DNA from: Vibrio methylphosphonaticus
GTDB lineage: Bacteria; Pseudomonadota; Gammaproteobacteria; Enterobacterales; Vibrionaceae
DNA: 64,000 bases
Reading direction: 5' to 3'
NCBI RefSeq assembly: GCF_023634655.1
Contig: NZ_JAMKMS010000022.1
Span: forward strand, 1-64,000
Below are positions 53,630 through 60,903 of the stretch, one piece after another (the first letter of the stretch is position 1; every line of letters starts with the position of its first letter). The position numbers and the translations under genes were made by a program. The notes beneath the pieces are model-generated. The model saw nothing but the letters and a program-made list of their open reading frames with translations, was not told where the DNA came from and ran no database searches.

Positions 53630-53887
53630 TTATTTATCTCTGTCTTGTTTTTGGACTGGTGGAATGGGGTCGTATCCCCCTTCATTCAAAGGATGACATC
53701 TTAATAGACGTTTGCCAGTTAGCCAACACCCTTTTACAAAACCGTGAGCTTGTAAGGCTTCTATGGCGTAACGGGAACAAGTTGGGGTAAACCGACAGCG
53801 AGGTCCTATAAGGGGACTAATGGTCCATCTATAAAGATAGACAAGTCCTATTGCTAACCACGCGAAGGGCGAGACAGGCGATGCCAT
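53630..53887 (-). CDS. yidD: Membrane protein insertion efficiency factor YidD
   Basis: An 85-residue peripheral membrane protein with an amphipathic N-terminus and the conserved CRFTPTCSRYAIEALQAHG and CHPLNEGGYDPIP motifs. Its start lies 34 bp inside the end of rnpA, a known overlap in this gene cluster. Assists YidC or YidC-substrate insertion. Confidence 0.94.
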   Translation of the reverse strand: MASPVSPFAWLAIGLVYLYRWTISPLIGPRCRFTPTCSRYAIEALQAHGFVKGCWLTGKRLLRCHPLNEGGYDPIPPVQKQDRDK

Positions 53888-54222
53888 AGTTTATCGAGAA
53901 GTTGGAACATTTCATCGTTGCTTAGAGTTTGGGCACTCTTCTTTGCAATAACAACAAAATCTTTGTTTGGAAGTTCATGTTGTTTGTTACGAAAGCTTTC
54001 ACGAGTAAGTCGTTTAAAGTGATTTCTAGCAACAGCTGTTTTTATCTGTTTTTTAGGAACCGCAAGACCGAGACGTGGGTGTGAAAGAGAGTTTTTACGA
54101 GCAATGATGGTGAAGTGAGGGGAGCCGGCTCTGTGAGCTTGCTTAAATACGTTTTGATAATGCTCGGGAGTTAACAAACGTAACTCCCGAATAAAGGCGT
54201 GCTTCTTATTCAAAATAGTCAA
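53854..54222 (-). CDS. rnpA: Ribonuclease P protein component
   Basis: A 122-residue basic protein subunit of RNase P. The RNR-like RNA-binding motif appears as ARNHFKRLTRESFRN (about 68-82), and LLTPEHYQNVFKQAHRAGSPHFTI is typical of vibrios. No ATG is available: either TTG at 54222, directly adjoining the rpmH stop, or TTG at 54213 must be used. No strong ribosome-binding site is seen, suggesting coupling to rpmH translation. Confidence 0.92.
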   Translation of the reverse strand: MTILNKKHAFIRELRLLTPEHYQNVFKQAHRAGSPHFTIIARKNSLSHPRLGLAVPKKQIKTAVARNHFKRLTRESFRNKQHELPNKDFVVIAKKSAQTLSNDEMFQLLDKLWHRLSRPSRG

Positions 54223-54360
54223 TTATTTTGAAAGACGCGCACGGCCTTTTGCACGACGTGCATTAATTGTTTTACGACCGTTCTTAGTCGCCATGCGTGC
54301 ACGGAAGCCGTGAGTACGCTTGCGCTTTAGAACTGAAGGTTGAAAAGTGCGTTTAGACAT
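54223..54360 (-). CDS. rpmH: 50S ribosomal protein L34
   Basis: A 45-residue extremely basic ribosomal protein, opening SKRTFQPSVLKRKRTHGFR and ending RAKGRARLSK, essentially the universal L34 sequence. It is followed with no gap by rnpA. Conserved rpmH-rnpA-yidD-yidC order near dnaA. Confidence 0.98.
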   Translation of the reverse strand: MSKRTFQPSVLKRKRTHGFRARMATKNGRKTINARRAKGRARLSK

Positions 54361-54533
54361 GGTTATTACCTTTACTGATCAGTAGTTTTAGGTTCTCGTT
54401 GAACCCGGCGTGGGAGAAATACCCTTCTCTATAAATAAAGAGGAAATCCGACGCCTCTCAACAAAGAGGCGGAATTGTAATCACTGTGGCTCAAAGAGTC
54501 AATAATCAGTTCAATTTCAATTCCGGTCGGCGG

Positions 54534-54561
54534 ATTATACGTTTTGTGAGCGAGAGCGCAA
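54534..54561 (-). promoter_or_regulatory. Probable rpmH promoter
   Basis: Minus strand TTGCGC (plus 54556-54561), 16-bp spacer, TATAAT (plus 54534-54539), followed by a G/C-rich CCGCCGACC discriminator typical of stringently controlled promoters. The leader contains a hairpin at 54452-54471 (CGCCTCT/AGAGGCG). Confidence 0.68.
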
Positions 54562-54567
54562 GGATCC

Positions 54568-55305
54568 TTATTCGATCCCGACCTGATTTAGGAACTTTTT
54601 TAACTGTATATCCTGTGGATCGTTAAAAATTTGCTCTGGTGGACCTTGTTCTACGATATGACCATTGGCCATAAAGATCACTTTATCAGCGACTTCGCGG
54701 GCAAATTGCATTTCGTGAGTAACCACTAACATCGTTTGATGTTGAGTCGCTAATTTTTTCATTAAATTTAATACTTCGCCGACCCATTCAGGGTCAAGAG
54801 CGGAAGTGGGCTCATCAAAAAGCAATAATTCGGGTTGCAGCGCCATGGCGCGTCCAATTCCAACTCGCTGTTGCTGACCACCGGAAAGTGAGGCAGGGTA
54901 CTGATGTGCTTTGTCGCCTAAGCCGATATCATCAAGAATTTGCTGAGCACGCGCTAAGGCTTGTGGTTTTTTCCAACCTTTTACGGTAATTAAACCTTCT
55001 GCAATGTTTTGTATTGCCGTCATATGGGCAAATAAGGCGTAGTTTTGGAACACGAACCCGGTTTTTCTGCGTAGCGCCAATACTTCGGCTTTGGTGTGGT
55101 TTTGGCAGTCGACCGTCACATCATCAATCGAGATAGTGCCTTGGTTGGCTTCTTCAAGGAAGTTAACGCAACGAAGTAATGTGGATTTTCCTGTGCCACT
55201 GGAACCAATGACCACCACTATTTCACCCTGTTTTATGTCGATATCGATGCCTTTTAAGACTTCGGTATCGCCAAAGCGCTTATGAATATTATGTAATTTG
55301 ATCAT
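54568..55305 (-). CDS. Amino acid (cystine-type) ABC transporter ATPase
   Basis: A 245-residue polar-amino-acid ABC ATPase: Walker A GSSGTGKSTLLR (about 33-44), Q-loop FQNYALF, signature LSGGQQQRVGIGRA, Walker B LLLFDEPTSALDPE and the H-loop VVTHEM. Closest family memory is the cystine importers TcyC/TcyN. Its ATG overlaps the permease stop by 4 bp. It could also serve the ATPase-less permease at 35854, but that is speculation. Confidence 0.9.
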   Translation of the reverse strand: MIKLHNIHKRFGDTEVLKGIDIDIKQGEIVVVIGSSGTGKSTLLRCVNFLEEANQGTISIDDVTVDCQNHTKAEVLALRRKTGFVFQNYALFAHMTAIQNIAEGLITVKGWKKPQALARAQQILDDIGLGDKAHQYPASLSGGQQQRVGIGRAMALQPELLLFDEPTSALDPEWVGEVLNLMKKLATQHQTMLVVTHEMQFAREVADKVIFMANGHIVEQGPPEQIFNDPQDIQLKKFLNQVGIE

Positions 55306-55973
55306 CGTTGGTACGCCTTATTCAATCTTTGTTCCGCCCATACTTGAACGCGAGTAAGCACTAACACGACCCCCCAATAAATAAGAGCGACGGCTAAGAA
55401 GGCTTCAAAAAATCGAAAGCTTGAAGAGGCTTCCATTTGAGCTTTTGCCATGATTTCGGCGACACCTAGCGTAAATGCAAGCGATGTTGATTTGATCATA
55501 TCAATGAAGTAATTCATCAATGATGGCAGTGCGACTCGTGTTGCTTGCGGCAAAATGATACGGCGCATAGCTTGGCTTTTGGTCATACCGACAGAAAGAC
55601 TGGCTTCCATCTGACTGCGATCGATACCGATAATGGCCGCTCGAATACTTTCTGCCATATAGGCGGCGAAGTGCAAGGTTAGGCCGATCACCGCGGCGCT
55701 AAACGCGTTAAGCCCCACCATCCATGGAAATACTTGAGGTAAACCGTAATAGAGCAGAAATAACTGCACCAGGAGTGGCGTGCCACGGAAGAAACTAATA
55801 TAAAGTTGACTGAGTTGGTCCAATACTGGGATTTTGAACACTCGAATATTGGCTAATATCACTGATAAGATCAGTGAGAAAAACAACCCCCATATTGCCA
55901 TCTCCATCGTCGTACCAAGGTACTTAAATAGTATTGGCAATAGATCGAGCATGTATTGAAAATCAAATCCCAT
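55302..55973 (-). CDS. Amino acid (cystine-type) ABC transporter permease
   Basis: A 223-residue His/Glu/Gln-type permease with about five membrane helices. FFRGTPLLVQLFLLYYGLPQ is the family signature and EASLSVGMTKSQAMRRIILPQA is the EAA coupling loop. Middle gene of the solute-binding/permease/ATPase operon. A hairpin with T-run (55989-56029) lies between it and the upstream solute-binding gene, as often seen where the binding protein is made in excess. Confidence 0.9.
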   Translation of the reverse strand: MGFDFQYMLDLLPILFKYLGTTMEMAIWGLFFSLILSVILANIRVFKIPVLDQLSQLYISFFRGTPLLVQLFLLYYGLPQVFPWMVGLNAFSAAVIGLTLHFAAYMAESIRAAIIGIDRSQMEASLSVGMTKSQAMRRIILPQATRVALPSLMNYFIDMIKSTSLAFTLGVAEIMAKAQMEASSSFRFFEAFLAVALIYWGVVLVLTRVQVWAEQRLNKAYQR

Positions 55974-55988
55974 AACGCATCCAAAACT

Positions 55989-56029
55989 TAAAAAAATAAA
56001 CGCCCACTACCGATAAGAGTAGTGGGCGT
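55989..56029 (-). terminator. Intercistronic terminator/attenuator after the solute-binding gene
   Basis: ACGCCCACTAC (56000-56010), loop CGATAAGA, GTAGTGGGCGT (56019-56029). On the minus strand it is followed by TTTATTTTTTTAAG (to 55987), so partial termination before the permease gene is expected. Confidence 0.82.
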
Positions 56030-56044
56030 ATGCATAGTGTTCAC

Positions 56045-56809
56045 TTACTTTTTAGTGATATCGGCACCAAACCACTTTTCAGAAATGCTCGCCAAAGTAC
56101 CGTCCGCACGCATCGCGGCCAGAGCGGTGTTGACTTCTTTCTGCAGTTTTTGACCATTTTCGTTATCGACAAACGGCCAAGCGTTTTCAATCGTTTCAAA
56201 AGGTTCGCCTGCTAATTGTAGTGGAAGACCAGTCTTCTTGATTAGTTCAAGGGCAGACAAGCGATCCATGACAAATGCATCTGAACGGCCTAGCGCGACA
56301 TCGTGTTCAATACCGGTGTCGTAGGTTTTGATGTTGATTTTTCCGTCTTTATCGTATTGACGTAACAACTGTTCAAAGTTTGAACCTAAGTTAACCGCCA
56401 CGTTTTTACCGGAAAGGTCATCAATACCTTGAATACTGTCATTGCCTTTACGGACGGTAATTTGTGCACCGTCGATGACATAAGGGTCAGCGAAGAGATA
56501 TTTTGCTTTGCGCTCGTCGGTAATGGTAATTTGATTCGAAATCGTATCAATTCGTCCCGTTTCAAGTAAGCCAAATAGGCCTGAAAAACTGGCAGTAACG
56601 TACTCGACGTTGTAGTCATTGCGACGTCCGATTTCGTCCCATAAATCGACTTCAAAGCCTTGTAATTTGTCTTGCTTCACAAACGTAAATGGGAAGTAGC
56701 GACCAGACATTCCCACTTTCACGTCTTGTGCGACTGCAGCATATGCTGCTTGAGATACGGTTGCAGAAAGTGCTAAGGCTGTTAATGCGCCTTTAATCCA
56801 GTTTTTCAT
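56045..56809 (-). CDS. Amino acid (cystine-type) ABC solute-binding protein
   Basis: A 254-residue family 3 periplasmic binding protein with a signal peptide (about 1-25, AAYA|AVAQD). Typical blocks: GRYFPFTFVKQDKLQGFEVDLW, DTISNQITITDERKAKYLFADPY, VNLGSNFEQLLRQYD. The relation to TcyA/YxeM-type cystine receptors is by resemblance only. First gene of the operon lying between rpmH and dnaA, where vibrios generally carry such a transporter. Confidence 0.88.
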   Translation of the reverse strand: MKNWIKGALTALALSATVSQAAYAAVAQDVKVGMSGRYFPFTFVKQDKLQGFEVDLWDEIGRRNDYNVEYVTASFSGLFGLLETGRIDTISNQITITDERKAKYLFADPYVIDGAQITVRKGNDSIQGIDDLSGKNVAVNLGSNFEQLLRQYDKDGKINIKTYDTGIEHDVALGRSDAFVMDRLSALELIKKTGLPLQLAGEPFETIENAWPFVDNENGQKLQKEVNTALAAMRADGTLASISEKWFGADITKK

Positions 56810-57199
56810 TTTACTACTCCTTATGTTTGTAGGGAGGAATGTTACTGGTAAAGTTGTCGATAAGTTAAATAACTAGTTGTTATTAACCATAACAAACTCG
56901 TGGTTGAACGGTGAAGCTTTCACCACCTTTTTGATCAATTGTCCTCACCTGATGACAGATTAATCACTGATCTATGCACAAGTTGGATCAATGTGGGGTA
57001 TTGTGAGTAGATCGCAATTTTGTGCATGAATGTGTGAGTAAAATAAGGGCAAATTGTGTGGATCCAAGCTAAATGACCCTAAAAATTGTGAATAACTTCG
57101 ATCTTATTCACTGTAAGCTCGATCATTTGCTGGCGATCTTGGTTATCAACAGGTAAAATTGACAGTCTTCCCCAAATTCAATAATAGAGTGAGCGCAAC
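56810..57199. promoter_or_regulatory. dnaA and transporter control region
   Basis: 390 bp without a gene. Seven GATC sites cluster at 56969-57138. DnaA-box-like sequences: TGTGAATAA (57087-57095, TTATTCACA on the other strand), CTATGCACA (56972-56980) and TTATCAACA (57143-57151), consistent with autoregulation and SeqA control of dnaA. A possible -10 TAAAAT is at 57154-57159. Closer to the transporter gene are two dyads: TTGTTAT-N5-ATAACAA (56877-56895) and GGTGAA-N3-TTCACC (56910-56924), candidate operators. Confidence 0.6.
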
Positions 57200-58606
57200 G
57201 TGTCATCTTCGCTTTGGTTGCAATGCATGCAACAACTACAAGAAGAGCTACCAGCTACCGAATTCAGCATGTGGGTAAGACCACTGCAAGCTGAGCTTAA
57301 TGACAATACCCTAACTCTATTTGCGCCAAATCGTTTTGTACTCGATTGGGTTCGAGATCGTTACCTCAATAGCATTAATCGTTTACTGCAAGAATATTGT
57401 GGTAATGATGTCCCAAGCCTGCGTCTTGAAGTGGGCAGCCGACGAGTATCGGCGCCGCCTCCACCTAAACCTGTGAAGAGCGCGGCTGATGTCGCAGCAG
57501 AATCTTCAGCACCAGCAAGATTACAAGCCAGACAGCCAGTGCATAAAACGTGGGACAATGAAGTCGAAGTGGCGGACATCAATCACCGCTCTAACGTTAA
57601 CATTAAGCACAAATTTAATAACTTTGTGGAAGGTAAGTCGAACCAATTAGGTTTAGCGGCAGCGCGTCAAGTGGCAGACAATCCAGGAGCGGCCTACAAC
57701 CCGTTGTTCTTATATGGTGGTACGGGCTTGGGCAAAACGCACTTATTGCATGCTGTGGGTAACGCTATTATCGATAATAAGCCCAATGCGAAAGTGATTT
57801 ACATGCACTCCGAACGCTTTGTGCAAGATATGGTGAAAGCGCTGCAAAACAATGCGATTGAAGAGTTTAAGCGTTATTATCGCAGTGTGGATGCGTTGCT
57901 TATCGATGATATTCAGTTCTTTGCTAATAAAGAGCGCTCTCAAGAAGAGTTCTTTCACACCTTTAATGCTTTGCTTGAAGGCAACCAACAGATCATTTTG
58001 ACTTCAGATCGTTATCCAAAAGAAATCAATGGTGTTGAAGATCGCCTTAAATCTCGTTTTGGTTGGGGACTGACGGTTGCCATTGAGCCTCCTGAATTGG
58101 AAACTCGCGTCGCGATTTTAATGAAGAAGGCTGAAGATCATCAAATTCATCTTGCTGATGAAGTGGCATTCTTTATTGCTAAGCGTCTTCGTTCAAATGT
58201 GCGTGAGTTGGAAGGGGCGCTTAACCGTGTCATCGCGAACGCCAATTTTACCGGACGTCCTATCACTATTGATTTTGTTCGCGAAGCGTTACGTGATTTG
58301 CTGGCTCTACAAGAAAAATTAGTGACGATCGATAATATTCAAAAAACAGTCGCAGAATACTACAAAATTAAAGTGGCCGATTTGCTTTCGAAGCGTCGTT
58401 CACGTTCAGTAGCGCGTCCTCGTCAACTGGCAATGGCGCTTGCGAAAGAACTCACCAACCATAGCTTGCCTGAGATTGGTGATGCGTTTGGTGGTCGTGA
58501 CCACACTACGGTGCTTCATGCATGTCGTAAAATTGCCCAGCTCAGAGAAGAAAGCCACGATATTAAGGAAGACTACTCTAACTTAATTCGCACGCTTTCT
58601 TCCTAA
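57200..58606 (+). CDS. dnaA: Chromosomal replication initiator protein DnaA
   Basis: A 468-residue AAA+ initiator. Domain I (about 1-85) binds DnaB/DiaA, domain II is a linker (about 86-130), domain III holds Walker A GGTGLGKTHLL (near 173) and LIDDIQFF, and domain IV ends with the DNA-binding signature GGRDHTTVLHACRKI. GTG start. First gene of dnaA-dnaN-recF-gyrB, about 7.1 kb from oriC. Confidence 0.98.
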   Translation: MSSSLWLQCMQQLQEELPATEFSMWVRPLQAELNDNTLTLFAPNRFVLDWVRDRYLNSINRLLQEYCGNDVPSLRLEVGSRRVSAPPPPKPVKSAADVAAESSAPARLQARQPVHKTWDNEVEVADINHRSNVNIKHKFNNFVEGKSNQLGLAAARQVADNPGAAYNPLFLYGGTGLGKTHLLHAVGNAIIDNKPNAKVIYMHSERFVQDMVKALQNNAIEEFKRYYRSVDALLIDDIQFFANKERSQEEFFHTFNALLEGNQQIILTSDRYPKEINGVEDRLKSRFGWGLTVAIEPPELETRVAILMKKAEDHQIHLADEVAFFIAKRLRSNVRELEGALNRVIANANFTGRPITIDFVREALRDLLALQEKLVTIDNIQKTVAEYYKIKVADLLSKRRSRSVARPRQLAMALAKELTNHSLPEIGDAFGGRDHTTVLHACRKIAQLREESHDIKEDYSNLIRTLSS

Positions 58607-58692
58607 TAGTGTCAGAATCACTATAATTAGCATCAATCTATTGTATTTCGAATCTAAGTGGCATGGATTGCCATCTTTGCGAAGAGTTATCT

Positions 58693-59793
58693 ATGAAATT
58701 TACTATCGAGCGTAATCACCTTCTTAAGCCGCTACAGCAAGTCTCTGGCGCGTTGGGTGGTAGACCAACTTTGCCTATTTTGGGTAACTTACTGTTAAAA
58801 GTATCCGATGGTGTGCTTTCTATCACTGCGACTGATCTTGAAGTTGAGCTGATCAGTAAAGTAACGCTAGAAAGTGATTTTGAAGCGGGCAGTATCACAG
58901 TGCCGTCACGAAAGTTTCTCGATATCTGTCGTGGCTTGCCTGATGATGCAATGATTACCATCCTACTGGAAGGTGATCGTGTTCAGTTGCGCTCTGGTCG
59001 TAGCCGTTTTTCATTAACGACATTACCGGCGAGTGATTTTCCTAATATTGAAGATTGGCAGCAAGAGGTTGCCGTGACGGTGACACAGGCTGAAATGAAA
59101 TCTTTGATAGAGAAAACACAGTTCTCTATGGCGAATCAAGATGTTCGTTATTACCTTAATGGTATGTTGTTTGAGCTCGATGATAATACCTTACGCTCTG
59201 TGGCAACCGATGGTCACCGCATGGCGGTCGCCACTGTCACTTTGGAAGGTAGCTTTGAGAATCAACAAATTATTGTGCCTAGAAAAGGGGTGCAAGAGCT
59301 GTCTAAATTATTAGACGCGCCTGAGCAGCCGGTCACATTGCAAATTGGCAGCTCTAACATCCGCGCGGAAGTGAACAACTTTATCTTTACGTCTAAGTTG
59401 GTGGACGGTCGCTTCCCTGATTATCGTCGAGTATTGCCACAAAATACCGATAAAACGCTAGAAGCAGACTGTGGTGAGTTACGTCAGGCTTTCTCTCGCG
59501 CGGCGATTTTGTCGAACGAAAAGTTCCGTGGTGTTCGAGTGAATCTGGATGGCAGTGAAATGCGCATTACTGCGAATAACCCAGAGCAAGAAGAAGCGGA
59601 AGAAATGTTAGACGTGAACTTTGAAGGTGATGCGTTAGAGATTGGCTTCAATGTGTCTTATGTTTTGGATGTATTGAACAGTTTACGTTGCAATCAGGTA
59701 CGCATTTCTATGTCTAACGCGAACGCCAGTGCGCTGATTGAAAATAGCGAAGATGAAAGCGCCATGTATGTGGTGATGCCAATCCGTCTCTAA
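58693..59793 (+). CDS. dnaN: DNA polymerase III beta sliding clamp
   Basis: A 366-residue clamp of three topologically similar domains, same length as E. coli DnaN. Opens MKFTIERNHLLKPLQQVSG and ends with the partner-binding pocket region SAMYVVMPIRL. Start at 58693 is where homologues begin, with GAAGAG upstream; an in-frame ATG at 58663 would add ten unconserved residues. Follows dnaA by 86 bp. Confidence 0.97.
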   Translation: MKFTIERNHLLKPLQQVSGALGGRPTLPILGNLLLKVSDGVLSITATDLEVELISKVTLESDFEAGSITVPSRKFLDICRGLPDDAMITILLEGDRVQLRSGRSRFSLTTLPASDFPNIEDWQQEVAVTVTQAEMKSLIEKTQFSMANQDVRYYLNGMLFELDDNTLRSVATDGHRMAVATVTLEGSFENQQIIVPRKGVQELSKLLDAPEQPVTLQIGSSNIRAEVNNFIFTSKLVDGRFPDYRRVLPQNTDKTLEADCGELRQAFSRAAILSNEKFRGVRVNLDGSEMRITANNPEQEEAEEMLDVNFEGDALEIGFNVSYVLDVLNSLRCNQVRISMSNANASALIENSEDESAMYVVMPIRL

Positions 59794-59808
59794 TATGAGC
59801 ATCGCTTT

Positions 59809-60891
59809 ATGCCGCTTTCGCGTCTAATCGTACAGCAGTTTCGAAATATTAAAGCCTGTGATATTGAACTATCCACAGGCTTTAACTTTATTATCGGCCC
59901 TAACGGGTGTGGTAAAACAAGCTTGCTTGAAGCCATATATTTATTAGGTCATGGCCGTTCATTCAAAAGTACTTTGACGGGACGAGTGATTCAAAATGAC
60001 TGCCAAGAACTGTTTGTTCACGGTCGTTTTTTGAACTCGGATCAATTTGAGGTACCTATTGGCATTAATAAGCAGCGTGATGGGTCAACAGAGGTTAAAA
60101 TAGGCGGTCAATCTGGGCAGAAACTCGCTCAGCTTGCTAAGGTGTTACCTTTGCAATTAATTCATCCAGAAGGCTTTGAATTACTGACCGATGGGCCTAA
60201 ATTTAGACGTGCATTTATCGACTGGGGTGTGTTTCACTCTGAACCTGGCTTTCATGAAGCATGGGGTCGTTTTAAACGCCTAAACAAGCAGCGCAATGCG
60301 TTACTTAAATCCGCCACCAGCTATCGAGAGATGCGGTTTTGGGATAAGGACCTTGCGTTACTGGCTACTCAAATAGACGATTGGCGTCGTCGCTACGTTG
60401 AGCAAATGCAGCCATTAGCTGAAACAATGTGCCAGTCCTTTCTGCCAGAATTGGACATTAAGCTTGGCTATTATCGAGGCTGGGAAAAAGGTACGCCATA
60501 CAGTGAGTTGTTAGAGCGAAGTTTTGAGAGAGACCAAGCGTTGGGGTATACCTTTAGTGGACCCAACAAGGCCGACTTACGGATCAAAGTGAACAATACA
60601 CCTGTAGAGGATGTGTTATCACGAGGTCAGTTGAAATTAATGATGTGTGCGTTGCGCTTAGCGCAAGGTCAACATCTAGCAGAATTAACAGGAAAGCAGT
60701 GCATCTATTTAATCGATGACTTTGCTTCAGAATTAGATAGCCTCCGTCGTAAACGCTTAGCGGATTACTTAAAAGAGACGAAGGCTCAAGTTTTTGTAAG
60801 TTCTATTACCCAAAGCCAAGTTGCCGATATGGTTGACGAAAATGGCAAGATGTTTCATGTGGAACATGGCACAATAGAACCAGGTAAATAG
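59809..60891 (+). CDS. recF: DNA replication and repair protein RecF
   Basis: A 360-residue SMC/ABC-type ATPase of the RecFOR gap-repair pathway. Walker A GPNGCGKTSLLEAIYLLG (30-47), signature LSRGQLKLMMCALRLAQG and Walker B YLIDDFASELD are present. Its C-terminal FHVEHG is encoded by a parS-like 16-mer (60851-60866). 15 bp after dnaN and 12 bp before gyrB. Confidence 0.97.
   Translation: MPLSRLIVQQFRNIKACDIELSTGFNFIIGPNGCGKTSLLEAIYLLGHGRSFKSTLTGRVIQNDCQELFVHGRFLNSDQFEVPIGINKQRDGSTEVKIGGQSGQKLAQLAKVLPLQLIHPEGFELLTDGPKFRRAFIDWGVFHSEPGFHEAWGRFKRLNKQRNALLKSATSYREMRFWDKDLALLATQIDDWRRRYVEQMQPLAETMCQSFLPELDIKLGYYRGWEKGTPYSELLERSFERDQALGYTFSGPNKADLRIKVNNTPVEDVLSRGQLKLMMCALRLAQGQHLAELTGKQCIYLIDDFASELDSLRRKRLADYLKETKAQVFVSSITQSQVADMVDENGKMFHVEHGTIEPGK
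60851..60866. other. Candidate parS site inside recF
   Basis: TGTTTCATGTGGAACA differs from the chromosomal parS consensus TGTTTCACGTGAAACA at two positions (8 and 12). It lies about 11 kb from oriC and about 14 kb from parAB. Confidence 0.55.
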
Positions 60892-60903
60892 TGAGAGAAA
60901 CTC

